Assembly (NCBI GenBank): GCA_004553095.1
Contig: SFMJ01000038.1
Location: 1 to 11,845 of the forward strand
DNA length: 11,845 bases
Reading direction: 5' to 3'
Source of the DNA: Bacteroidales bacterium
GTDB taxonomy: Bacteria > Bacteroidota > Bacteroidia > Bacteroidales > Muribaculaceae
A program made the translations under genes and the position numbers. The first letter of the stretch is position 1. Every line of letters begins with the position of its first letter. Below are positions 1 through 6,519 of the stretch, in pieces. The notes under the pieces are model-generated. The model had not been told where the DNA came from. It worked only from the letters and a program-made list of their open reading frames with translations, and did no database searches.

Positions 1-1
1 C

Positions 2-32
2 TGCATAGTTACGTTTACTTTGTAACTATGCA
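2..32. repeat. 11-bp perfect inverted repeat, possible operator
   Basis: TGCATAGTTAC (2-12) is repeated in perfect inverted form as GTAACTATGCA (22-32), with a 9-base centre. Its right arm touches the -7-like box of a leftward promoter pattern (31-62), so the palindrome would cover the start of transcription of a gene beyond the left edge. That position suits a repressor site or an RNA hairpin at the 5' end of the message. The repeat is directly visible; the role is inferred. Confidence 0.45.
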
Positions 33-62
33 AAAATAATGTAAAATACTGAGACTGACAAA
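31..62 (-). promoter_or_regulatory. Candidate leftward Bacteroidota promoter
   Basis: Read on the minus strand, TTTG (62-59) is followed after 20 bases by TATTTTTG (38-31). This matches the Bacteroidota house-keeping promoter form TTTG-N19/20-TAnnTTTG. It would direct transcription out of the window to the left; the gene it serves is not visible. The region is AT-rich, so chance matches are possible. Confidence 0.4.
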
Positions 63-295
63 TATTTTGCGAACTTTCCATCGTTCCCCTTTATAATTGA
101 TGACTTTTGGAATACCATCCGGAGGGAAGCCATCGATTTTTAGGTCGGCGAAGTTAAGGCCGTGTGTGATCGTAGGCAAAATTGAGCCGATTTTTCGACT
201 ACCGAAGAAAAAAAATGAGGTCTGATGAAAAATTTTTTGGGCAGAATGAAATAATTTTTGATTTCGTAGTCAGATGGTAGTCAGAAATTTCAAAG

Positions 296-334
296 AAAAA
301 TCCCAAGTAATTGATTTTCAACCACTTGGGATTT
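296..334 (-). terminator. Intrinsic terminator of the tRNA Pro-Leu operon
   Basis: ACTTGGGATTT (324-334) and AAATCCCAAGT (298-308) form a perfect 11-bp stem with a 15-base loop. On the minus strand the stem runs into a T run (plus-strand A at 296-300). It lies seven bases past the 3' end of tRNA-Leu, the expected place for a terminator of the leftward tRNA transcript. Confidence 0.85.
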
Positions 335-341
335 CATTGGG

Positions 342-422
342 TGCCCGGAACAGGACTCGAACCTGCACGCCTCGCAGCACTCGCACCTGAAACGAGCGCG
401 TCTACCATTCCGCCACCCGGGC
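342..422 (-). tRNA. tRNA-Leu (anticodon CAG)
   Basis: The minus strand folds as a class II tRNA. The acceptor arms GCCCGGG (422-416) and TCCGGGC (349-343) pair with one G-U at the base. The D arm is GCG/CGC, and the anticodon arm has loop TTCAGGT, giving anticodon CAG, which reads CUG. A long variable arm, typical of leucine tRNAs, and a T arm with loop TTCGAGT follow. The discriminator is A (342). The next bases read CCCA, so CCA is not encoded exactly and must be added after transcription. It lies 51 bases downstream of tRNA-Pro in the same orientation and is probably co-transcribed with it. Confidence 0.95.
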
Positions 423-473
423 TTTTGATGGGCTTCGCAGCTCTGTCGAACCTTGTGCCCATCTATTCTCTTG

Positions 474-548
474 TCGGGGTGAAAGGATTCGAACCTTCGA
501 CCCCCTGCTCCCAAAGCAGGTGCGCTAACCGGACTGCGCTACGCCCCG
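474..548 (-). tRNA. tRNA-Pro (anticodon TGG)
   Basis: The minus strand shows acceptor arms CGGGGCG (548-542) and CACCCCG (481-475), a standard D arm, and an anticodon stem CCTGC/GCAGG with loop TTTGGGA, giving anticodon TGG for proline. The T arm is GAAGG/CCTTT with loop TTCGAAT. The discriminator is A and CCA is not encoded. The second-to-last acceptor pair (positions 6-67) reads C against A instead of a Watson-Crick pair. This is the first gene of the leftward tRNA operon, and its 5' end lies only about ten bases from the promoter -7 box. Confidence 0.95.
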
Positions 549-558
549 AAAAGTGTTG

Positions 559-589
559 CAAAGTTATAACTTTTTTTCGTATCTACCAA
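559..589 (-). promoter_or_regulatory. Promoter of the tRNA Pro-Leu operon
   Basis: On the minus strand, TAACTTTG (566-559) matches TAnnTTTG exactly, and TTGG (589-586) sits 19 bases upstream as a 3-of-4 match to the TTTG box. Transcription would begin about five bases before the mature 5' end of tRNA-Pro, leaving a very short leader. Confidence 0.65.
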
Positions 590-646
590 TTTTTTCTCCT
601 TTTTTGTAATTGTTTTTACTTCTATACCCTCTTTGCGGTTCGATTT

Positions 647-678
647 TTTGCTTTTCTTGCCTTTTTTTGTTAGTTTTG
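647..678 (+). promoter_or_regulatory. Promoter of rnr
   Basis: TTTG (647-650) is followed after 20 bases by TAGTTTTG (671-678), matching the Bacteroidota consensus. The start of transcription would fall near 684, giving a leader of about 50 bases before the rnr ATG. The surrounding stretch 549-736 is very T-rich and holds only this promoter and the divergent tRNA promoter. Confidence 0.65.
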
Positions 679-736
679 TAACACATTGTTAGCCTCCCCT
701 ATATAGTTTCAACTTATTTCCAAAAAAGAATCCAAA

Positions 737-2977
737 ATGGCAAAGAATAATTCATCCGGGCGCAAGATGCGCAAGCAGGAGTTGCTACAGAAGATCGTAG
801 AGTTCTTGCAGCAACAGAACAAACAGAGTTTCAACTACAAGCAGATAGCCTTCGGCATCGGCGTGACCAACCCGTCGCGACGGCTTGATGTGCTCAACGC
901 CTTGGATGAACTGGTCGCCGCCGACGACATCACCGAGGTGGATCTCGGCAAGTATAAGGCGAAGAGCAACCGCGGCGTGGAGAGCATCGGCTATTTCGTG
1001 CGTCGCAGCAATGGCAAGAATGCCGTGGTGGTCGACGACGAGATGATCATGGTGGCAGAGCGCAATTCGATGCATGCTCTGAATGGCGACAAGGTGCGCG
1101 TAGTGGTGTCGGCAGCCCGCAAGGGTCAAGACCCCGAAGCCAAAGTCATCGAGATCGTCGAGGCCAAAGATCAGCAATTCGTCGGCACCCTGAAGATCGA
1201 CAAGAACTATGCCGCCTTGGTCACCGACTCTAAATTCCTGGCTGCCGACATCATCATCTCCCGCTCGCGTCTGAAGGGTGGCAAGAATGGCGATAAGGCT
1301 GTGGCGCGCATCATCCAGTGGAAAGACGACGAGATGAACCCCCGCGGCGAGATCATCGACATCCTGGGCACCAAGGGTGAGAACAACACCGAGATGCATG
1401 CCATTCTCGCTGAATATGGACTCCCCTACCGCTATCCGGAGAATGTAGAGAAGGCTGCCAACAAGATCGATGCCGGCATCACCGACGAGGAGGTGGCTCG
1501 CCGTGAAGACTTCCGCGGAGTCACCACCTTCACCATCGACCCGCGCGATGCCAAGGACTTCGACGATGCCCTCTCCATCCGCCAACTCGCCAACGGCAAC
1601 TGGGAAGTCGGCGTCCACATCGCCGATGTCACCCACTATGTGCGTCCCGGCACGATAATCGATAAGGAGGCGCAGAAGCGTGCCACCAGCGTCTATTTAG
1701 TAGACCGCACCATCCCGATGCTCCCCGAGCACCTCTCCAACGGCATCTGCTCACTCCGCCCCGACGAAGAGAAACTTACCTTCTCCGCCATCTTCGAAAT
1801 GGATGCCAAAGCCAATGTCATAAACAGCCGCATCGGCCGCACCGTCATCAAGAGCAACCGCCGATTCACCTACGAAGAGGCTCAAGATATCATAGAAACC
1901 GGCAAGGGAGACTTTTGCAATGAAGTGCTGACACTCAACAACTTGGCACAAGAACTGCGACGCCGCCGATACCAGAATGGGGCACTGGAGTTCAATCGCA
2001 GCGAGGTGAGATTCGAAATCGACGAAACCGGCAAGCCCATCAGCGTATATTTCAAAGAATCGAAAGAGGCCAACAAACTCGTCGAAGAGTTCATGCTCCT
2101 CGCCAACCTCACCGTGGCGGAATCGGTGGGTAAAGTTACCGGCAAAAAGAAAGCCAAATCATTCGTGTATCGTGTGCATGCCAACCCCGACCCGGAGAAG
2201 ATCGGCAACCTCGCCATCATCGCCTCCCGCTTCGGCTATAAGCTGGTGACCGACGGCAATTCGCGCACAGTCAATAAGAGTGTCAACAACCTGCTCAAAG
2301 ATATCAAAGGGAAGGGAGAAGAGAATATGCTCTCGATGCTCGCCATCCGCTCTATGGCGAAGGCAGTCTATACCACCGAGAACATCGGTCACTACGGCCT
2401 GGCAATGCCCTATTATACCCACTTCACCTCGCCGATACGCCGCTATCCCGACATGATGGTGCATCGTCTCTTGGCGCGCTATGCCTCCGGAGGCAGAAGT
2501 GTCGACCGTCTCAAGCTCGAAGATGAGTGCACCCACGACAGCGACATGGAGCAACTCGCCGCCAACGCCGAGCGTGCCTCGATCCGCTACAAGCAAGTGG
2601 AATATATGCAAGAACGCCTCGGCGAGATCTACGACGGAGTCATCTCGGGTGTGACCGAGTGGGGATTCTTCGTCGAACTTGACGACAGCCACTGCGAAGG
2701 ACTCGTGCCGATCCGCGACTTGGCCGACGACTATTACGACTTCGACGAGAAGAACTACTGTCTGATCGGGCGTCAGCATGGCGTGCGCTACACCCTGGGC
2801 GACAAGGTCCGGGTGCAAGTGGCTCGTGCCGACCTCGACCGCAAGCAACTCGACTTCGCCCTGATCGATGACAAAGGAAACCCCTCCAAGGCTTTCCACC
2901 CCTCCGGCTATAACAAGCCGGGCAAACGCCATGAAATAAGCAAAAAACACCGGAAAAACTCAAAAAGAAAAAAATAG
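737..2977 (+). CDS. rnr: Ribonuclease R (3'-5' exoribonuclease)
   Basis: RNase R is a processive hydrolytic 3'-5' exoribonuclease of the RNase II/RNB family that degrades structured RNA, including rRNA and tRNA fragments, in the cytoplasm. The 746-residue length is normal for the family. The order is an N-terminal winged-helix-like region (about 10-75), cold-shock OB domains (about 80-215), the RNB catalytic domain (about 255-580) and an S1 RNA-binding domain (about 630-710), followed by a very basic tail rich in Lys, Arg and His. The catalytic motif IDPRDAKDFDDALS is at 267-280, with metal-binding D268, D274, D276 and D277. The conserved THFTSPIRRYPD is at 561-572. The ATG start fits the promoter at 647-678. 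The TAG stop is two bases from the start of the next gene, so the two are probably translated from one message. Confidence 0.96.
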   Translation: MAKNNSSGRKMRKQELLQKIVEFLQQQNKQSFNYKQIAFGIGVTNPSRRLDVLNALDELVAADDITEVDLGKYKAKSNRGVESIGYFVRRSNGKNAVVVDDEMIMVAERNSMHALNGDKVRVVVSAARKGQDPEAKVIEIVEAKDQQFVGTLKIDKNYAALVTDSKFLAADIIISRSRLKGGKNGDKAVARIIQWKDDEMNPRGEIIDILGTKGENNTEMHAILAEYGLPYRYPENVEKAANKIDAGITDEEVARREDFRGVTTFTIDPRDAKDFDDALSIRQLANGNWEVGVHIADVTHYVRPGTIIDKEAQKRATSVYLVDRTIPMLPEHLSNGICSLRPDEEKLTFSAIFEMDAKANVINSRIGRTVIKSNRRFTYEEAQDIIETGKGDFCNEVLTLNNLAQELRRRRYQNGALEFNRSEVRFEIDETGKPISVYFKESKEANKLVEEFMLLANLTVAESVGKVTGKKKAKSFVYRVHANPDPEKIGNLAIIASRFGYKLVTDGNSRTVNKSVNNLLKDIKGKGEENMLSMLAIRSMAKAVYTTENIGHYGLAMPYYTHFTSPIRRYPDMMVHRLLARYASGGRSVDRLKLEDECTHDSDMEQLAANAERASIRYKQVEYMQERLGEIYDGVISGVTEWGFFVELDDSHCEGLVPIRDLADDYYDFDEKNYCLIGRQHGVRYTLGDKVRVQVARADLDRKQLDFALIDDKGNPSKAFHPSGYNKPGKRHEISKKHRKNSKRKK

Positions 2978-2979
2978 TA

Positions 2980-5280
2980 ATGGACAAACGAATCATTCTC
3001 ATCACTGCCATGGCATTAGGTTGCGCGGCAGCGATGACCGCCGGGGGTAATGACGCCCCGGTCGTAGCCACCGACGCCTATCGTTGGCAAGGCGACACCA
3101 TCTATCAGAATGAATACAAGGCATGGGCCATCGACGACTACCACCTGCAGAGCACCTACAAGGGGCGCCCCGGCTTCTTTATGCCTATCGAGCAGAGCTG
3201 GAGTCGCAAGAACGATCTTACGTCCTATCCACATCTCGTGGGAGGCAATATGCTGCATAGAGCAGTCTACAACATGGCACTCGACGAGATGGTGAACGCT
3301 GTCGAGCCCGACACCACCCTGCGCACCGGCAAGGAATGGGCCGGCGTATGGACTCGCGATGTCAGTTACTCGATCATCCTCTCCATGGCAGCTCTTCAGC
3401 CCGAAGCGTCGATGATCTCGCTGATGAAGAAGGTCAACCCGAGCGGACAGATCATCCAAGACACCGGTTCGGGTGGGGCATGGCCCATCTCCACCGACCG
3501 CATAATCTGGGTGGTGGCAGCCTACGAGATATATAAGGTAACCGGCGACAAGAGCTGGATTGAGAAGGTCTACCCCATCGGGCGTCGGAGCATCGCCAAA
3601 GATGATCTGACGATACGCTCCGAGAGGGGACTCGTCAAGGGAGAGACATCCTTCATCGACTGGCGCGAGCAGAGCCATCCCCGCTGGATGCAGACCGCCG
3701 ACATCGCTCAGAGCGAGGCTATGGGCACCAACGTGCTCTATGCCGCCGCCCTCAAGGCCATGTCGGAGATGGCTACCATCCTCGGCAAGAAGCAGGAGGC
3801 GGCCGACTATAGCACCAAGGCATCAGAACTCGCCGCCGCTATCGACGCTACATTCTATATGCCCGACAAGGGATATTATGGCATGTATACATACGGACGC
3901 GACCACCGAATCCTCAATCCTCGCGCCGAGACACTCGGTGAGGCACTCGCCATCCTCTATGACATCGCCCCTGCCGACCGTCAACGCGAGATCTCGCAAC
4001 ATAATCCCACCACCCCCTTCGGTCCCGCTATCTTCTATCCCCAGATCGCCGATATGCCGAGCTATCACAACAATGCCCTCTGGCCCTTCGTAGGTTGCTA
4101 TTGGACTTTGGCGCAAGCCAAGGTAGGCAACGAACCGGGGGTAGCCGAAGGTTTCGGTGCAATAGTCCGCCCCGCAGCCCTCTTCTGCACCAACAAGGAG
4201 AATTTCAACCTCGACAATGGCGACATATATACCGAACTCAACTCCAGCAATATGCTCTGGTGTCTCTCGGGCAACATAGCCCTCACCCAGCGCATCCTCT
4301 TCGGCATCAACTTCGAGAAGGATGGTCTGCGCATAGCCCCCTTCGTGCCGAAATCTTTCGAAGCAGAGCGTGAATTGCAAAACTTCCCCTATCGCGGTGC
4401 ACGCCTTGACATCAGCGTCAAGGGTTATGGCGACAAGGTGAAGAGCCTCCGCCTCAATGGCAAAGAACTCGACCCGACCAAGGTAATCGCCGCCAAGGCA
4501 CTCGCCAAGGGTGGCAAGATAGAGGTGGAGATGTGTAGCGAGCCAATAGCAGCGATGAGCATCAACCGTCAGCCCAACCTCAAAGCCCCATTGACGCCGA
4601 TAGCCTGGCTCGAGCATGATGCGACGATCCAAGAGGGTCCGGCGCTCAACTTGCTGAGATGGAATCCGATAGAATATATCGGAGGCTACATCGTGATGTG
4701 CGACGGCAAGGAGGTGGCACGCACCCGACAGACACAATATGCCGCCACCACACCGGGAGAATGGCAAGTGATCGGCGTTGCCGGCGACGGCACCCAAGGG
4801 TTTGCCTCCGAGCCCCGCAGCAATCGCACGGAGATCATCGCCGATATGGAAGGGGAATCGACAGCCATCGTCTCGAACGAGGTGTCTTATCGTCCGCAAG
4901 CCAAGGTAGAGGGATACTATGGCAAGGGATTTGCCGAGATCTCGCGCGACTCCCAAGCTGCCAAGGCAGTGGTAGAGATAGCAGAAGAGGGTGAATATGC
5001 CATCCGCATCCGCTACGCCAATGGCAATGGACCGGTCAACACCGAGAACAAGGCATGCATCCGCGCCCTGATGGTCGACGATCAGAAGTGTGGCACAGTC
5101 GTAATGCCCCAGCGAGGTGTAGCCAACTGGAACGACTGGGGATATTCCAACAGCGTTACCACTCGTCTCGCCCCCGGCAAGAGGGTAGTCAGCCTGCGCT
5201 ATCTCCCTGAAGATGAGAACATGAACATCGACACCAACCATGCTCTGATCGACCGCATCGAGGTGGTAAAAATCAGATAA
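2980..5280 (+). CDS. Secreted six-hairpin-type glycoside hydrolase with C-terminal sugar-binding-like region
   Basis: This 766-residue exported protein has an N-terminal signal sequence (about 1-22). It contains a Cys at 15 after Ala-Leu-Gly, which is only a poor lipobox, so soluble periplasmic or lipoprotein placement is open. Residues about 85-460 have the alternating helical pattern and motifs of (alpha/alpha)6 'six-hairpin' glycosidases of the GH15/GH63/GH78 kind. These are WTRD (124-127), GAWPISTDR (166-174), an acidic Trp-rich stretch with E222, D227 and E230, YHNNALWPF (362-370) and GDIYTELNSSNMLW (414-427). Acidic residues in these motifs are candidates for catalysis, but I cannot assign acid and base. 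Residues about 535-625 look fibronectin-III-like and about 640-766 resemble a CBM6/CBM35-type beta-sandwich. The family number and substrate are not determined. The gene starts two bases after rnr and ends before a strong hairpin. Confidence 0.72.
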   Translation: MDKRIILITAMALGCAAAMTAGGNDAPVVATDAYRWQGDTIYQNEYKAWAIDDYHLQSTYKGRPGFFMPIEQSWSRKNDLTSYPHLVGGNMLHRAVYNMALDEMVNAVEPDTTLRTGKEWAGVWTRDVSYSIILSMAALQPEASMISLMKKVNPSGQIIQDTGSGGAWPISTDRIIWVVAAYEIYKVTGDKSWIEKVYPIGRRSIAKDDLTIRSERGLVKGETSFIDWREQSHPRWMQTADIAQSEAMGTNVLYAAALKAMSEMATILGKKQEAADYSTKASELAAAIDATFYMPDKGYYGMYTYGRDHRILNPRAETLGEALAILYDIAPADRQREISQHNPTTPFGPAIFYPQIADMPSYHNNALWPFVGCYWTLAQAKVGNEPGVAEGFGAIVRPAALFCTNKENFNLDNGDIYTELNSSNMLWCLSGNIALTQRILFGINFEKDGLRIAPFVPKSFEAERELQNFPYRGARLDISVKGYGDKVKSLRLNGKELDPTKVIAAKALAKGGKIEVEMCSEPIAAMSINRQPNLKAPLTPIAWLEHDATIQEGPALNLLRWNPIEYIGGYIVMCDGKEVARTRQTQYAATTPGEWQVIGVAGDGTQGFASEPRSNRTEIIADMEGESTAIVSNEVSYRPQAKVEGYYGKGFAEISRDSQAAKAVVEIAEEGEYAIRIRYANGNGPVNTENKACIRALMVDDQKCGTVVMPQRGVANWNDWGYSNSVTTRLAPGKRVVSLRYLPEDENMNIDTNHALIDRIEVVKIR

Positions 5281-5290
5281 ACTACACTAC

Positions 5291-5325
5291 TTAACCCCCA
5301 TTCCACTATCCGGAATGGGGGTTAA
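5291..5325 (+). terminator. Strong hairpin ending the rnr-glycosidase unit
   Basis: TTAACCCCCATTCC (5291-5304) pairs perfectly with GGAATGGGGGTTAA (5312-5325), a 14-bp stem with a 7-base loop, ten bases after the glycosidase stop. No T run follows on either strand; the next plus-strand bases are A-rich. It may still end transcription or protect the 3' end of the message. Confidence 0.7.
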
Positions 5326-5359
5326 AAGTATCAAAAAAACAGAGTGTATGCCACAAAAA

Positions 5360-5391
5360 TTTGGTAAATCCGAAAAAAAGTCGTAAATTTG
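5360..5391 (+). promoter_or_regulatory. Promoter of the SRP RNA and tRNA-Thr unit
   Basis: TTTG (5360-5363) is followed after 20 bases by TAAATTTG (5384-5391), a full match to the Bacteroidota promoter form. Initiation about six bases later would coincide with G5397, the first base of the outermost stem of the SRP RNA, so the RNA 5' end is probably the primary transcript end. Confidence 0.75.
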
Positions 5392-5396
5392 CAGTC

Positions 5397-5494
5397 GGAT
5401 GAGTCCCATACGAGTAGCTCGCCGAAATCCCCCAGATCCTGACCGAAGCAAGGGTAACGGTTTGAGCACTGCGATATGGACAGCTCATCCACCT
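5397..5494 (+). ncRNA. ffs: Small signal recognition particle RNA (4.5S-type)
   Basis: The RNA component of the signal recognition particle binds the Ffh protein and directs nascent membrane and secreted proteins to FtsY and the membrane. The middle of the element reads CCCCCAG (5429-5435), then AGCAAGGGTAAC (5447-5458), the conserved helix-8 signature of small bacterial SRP RNAs. The ends pair as GGATGAG (5397-5403) with CTCATCC (5484-5490), then TCC (5404-5406) with GGA (5478-5480), and ATA (5408-5410) with TAT (5475-5477). Further in, GCTC (5417-5420) pairs with GAGC (5464-5467) and CCG (5422-5424) with CGG (5458-5460), giving the expected unbranched rod. About 95 bases suits an Alu-less bacterial form. 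The apical loop is CTGACC (5439-5444), not the usual GGAA tetraloop. The exact 3' end is unknown because tRNA-Thr starts four bases beyond the stem. Confidence 0.85.
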
Positions 5495-5568
5495 GCCTCT
5501 TTAGCTCAGTTGGCCAGAGCACGTGATTTGTAATCTCGGGGTCGTTGGTTCGAATCCGACAAGAGGCT
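5495..5568 (+). tRNA. tRNA-Thr (anticodon TGT)
   Basis: Acceptor arms GCCTCTT (5495-5501) and AAGAGGC (5561-5567) pair fully. The D arm is GCTC/GAGC, the anticodon loop TTTGTAA gives anticodon TGT for threonine, and the T arm is GTTGG/CCGAC with loop TTCGAAT. The middle pair of the anticodon stem is a T-T mismatch (5524 against 5536). The discriminator is T (5568) and CCA is not encoded. It starts four bases after the closing stem of the SRP RNA with no terminator or promoter between them. The sequence after it is T- and GT-rich, without a clear hairpin until 5660. Confidence 0.95.
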
Positions 5569-5659
5569 CAACAAGTTTGTGTGTGTGTTTTTATAGTTTT
5601 AATGCCTATGGTCTGAAAAGAGTTTCGATCATAGTAGAATGTAAGATATTGTATCGCAG

Positions 5660-5687
5660 GAGTGTCGAGATGTGAATCTCGGCACTC
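5660..5687. terminator. Hairpin between convergent tRNA-Thr and acetyltransferase genes
   Basis: GAGTGTCGAGAT (5660-5671) and ATCTCGGCACTC (5676-5687) form a 12-bp stem with one G-T pair and a GTGA loop. It touches the TAG stop of the leftward acetyltransferase gene and lies about 90 bases past tRNA-Thr. It could serve as a terminator for either strand or both, although no T run follows in either direction. Confidence 0.6.
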
Positions 5688-6298
5688 TAACTCTTTACGG
5701 GCCAGGGGTGGCGGATATATTCGGGATGAGAAGAGTCGGAGATCTGACGAGCCGGCACACCCGCCACTGTAGTGTTCGGTTCAACCGAGCGAGTCACTAC
5801 CGCACCGGCGCCGATGCATGCGCCGCTGCCTATCGTGACATCATCCACCACCATCACGCCGGGTCCGATATAGACACCATCGCCAACGATGGCGGCTCTC
5901 TCCACATTCGAGCCAATCGTGGTCATCTGCCCCATATTCACATTATTGCCGATTATGGCGTTTCGGTTGATCACTGTGCCGAAACAATGCTGAAGATAGA
6001 AGCCATAACCGATCTTCACCCTCTCCGGAATCAGAAGCCCATAGCCGCGCTTATAGCGATGGAGCATCATCTTAGTCAGCGGATAGAGCCAACCACGATG
6101 CTGTGAAAGACGAAACCAAAAACTAAACCCGACACTGGTGCGTGTCAAGCCACCCAACCAGATGCGAAGCAACGAGGCACGACGCCCATTGTGACGGTAA
6201 TAGTCCGAGCGGATCAGTTCGGCACAATCGGAATAACTGCGGGGCACCGGTATGCGTATCGTATCATTCGACGCTACTTGATATGTTTCAAAATCCAT
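5687..6298 (-). CDS. Serine O-acetyltransferase-like hexapeptide-repeat protein
   Basis: This is a 203-residue left-handed beta-helix acyltransferase. CysE-type enzymes transfer acetyl from acetyl-CoA to serine, the first step of cysteine synthesis; close relatives in polysaccharide clusters acetylate sugars. The N-terminal half (about 20-95) is helical and resembles the serine acetyltransferase N-terminus. The hexapeptide repeats start near 95 (VKIGYG) and run to about 180, ending in the usual VAGVPAR (178-184). H104 in LQH matches the position of the catalytic histidine in the family, but the typical CysE tail is absent. The frame is open further upstream to a TTG near 6352, but the -7 box at 6350-6357 sits there, so I chose the ATG at 6296-6298, giving a leader of about 45 bases. 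No sugar or cysteine gene is adjacent, so the substrate is uncertain. Confidence 0.75.
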   Translation of the reverse strand: MDFETYQVASNDTIRIPVPRSYSDCAELIRSDYYRHNGRRASLLRIWLGGLTRTSVGFSFWFRLSQHRGWLYPLTKMMLHRYKRGYGLLIPERVKIGYGFYLQHCFGTVINRNAIIGNNVNMGQMTTIGSNVERAAIVGDGVYIGPGVMVVDDVTIGSGACIGAGAVVTRSVEPNTTVAGVPARQISDSSHPEYIRHPWPVKS

Positions 6299-6349
6299 AA
6301 TAAGATTAGTTCGATTATAGAGCGATTTCAGATGTGATGATTTAGATCG

Positions 6350-6357
6350 CAAATATA
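6350..6357 (-). promoter_or_regulatory. -7 box of the acetyltransferase promoter
   Basis: TATATTTG on the minus strand (6357-6350) matches TAnnTTTG exactly. The expected TTTG box 19-20 bases upstream is missing (G/C-rich on both strands there), so expression may be weak or activator-dependent. The remaining part of the divergent gap, 6358-6519, is AT-rich. I see no convincing rightward promoter in it, only a near match at 6447-6454. Confidence 0.5.
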
Positions 6358-6519
6358 ACGTAAAAAATCGAGAGAGGGGGCCTTGACACTGTTTTATTCA
6401 ATTTTTTAGGGTTTATGACCTTCACTACTGATTTTTTTATTACTTTTACATTTCATTTGAAAAAACAACCCAATAGACCTATATAAAACCTTATTTCCAT
6501 CCCAACCATCGAAAACATC

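Larger units (their letters stand above)
1..290. other. Left-edge region without a convincing gene
   Basis: No protein gene can be supported here. The part from about 90 to 200 is less AT-rich than its surroundings and is open on both strands. On the plus strand, ATG at 100 gives a 41-codon frame ending with TGA at 223-225. On the minus strand an open frame of about 80 codons without ATG runs from about 270 to a TAA near 14. Neither product resembles a family I recognise. This could be a small unrecognised gene, a decayed remnant or plain intergenic DNA. The first 62 bases hold a palindrome and a leftward promoter-like pattern, listed separately. Confidence 0.4.

Noticed and set aside
2..32. 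Site for a DNA invertase
   Set aside because: GTTAC/GTAAC-type repeats occur at invertible Bacteroides promoters, but no second inverted copy and no recombinase gene is seen here.
342..548. tRNA genes as attachment sites of an integrated element
   Set aside because: No integrase and no repeated tRNA 3' end is present in the window.
311..673. Plus-strand open frame of 120 codons across the tRNA genes
   Set aside because: It is the antisense of tRNA-Leu and tRNA-Pro, and its peptide is the well-known spurious translation of tRNA genes.
785..1636. Minus-strand open frame of 283 codons inside rnr
   Set aside because: It is antisense to the conserved RNase R N-terminal and catalytic regions, with no promoter or recognisable domain.
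3823..5241. Minus-strand open frame of 472 codons inside the glycosidase gene
   Set aside because: It is a mirror frame of a GC-biased coding gene. The plus-strand product has clear domains and a signal peptide, whereas the antisense product shows no recognisable motif.
5394..5430. Hammerhead-ribozyme-like string (GGATGAGTCC followed by CCGAAATCC)
   Set aside because: The core has a mismatch in the CUGAUGA element and stem II does not form; the same bases pair in the SRP RNA rod.
5576..5592. GT-rich tract as a phase-variable repeat
   Set aside because: It is short, irregular and lies downstream of a tRNA rather than in a promoter or reading frame.
5672..6106. Plus-strand open frame of 144 codons opposite the acetyltransferase
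   Set aside because: The minus strand carries a hexapeptide-repeat protein with normal length and motifs; the plus frame is its shadow.
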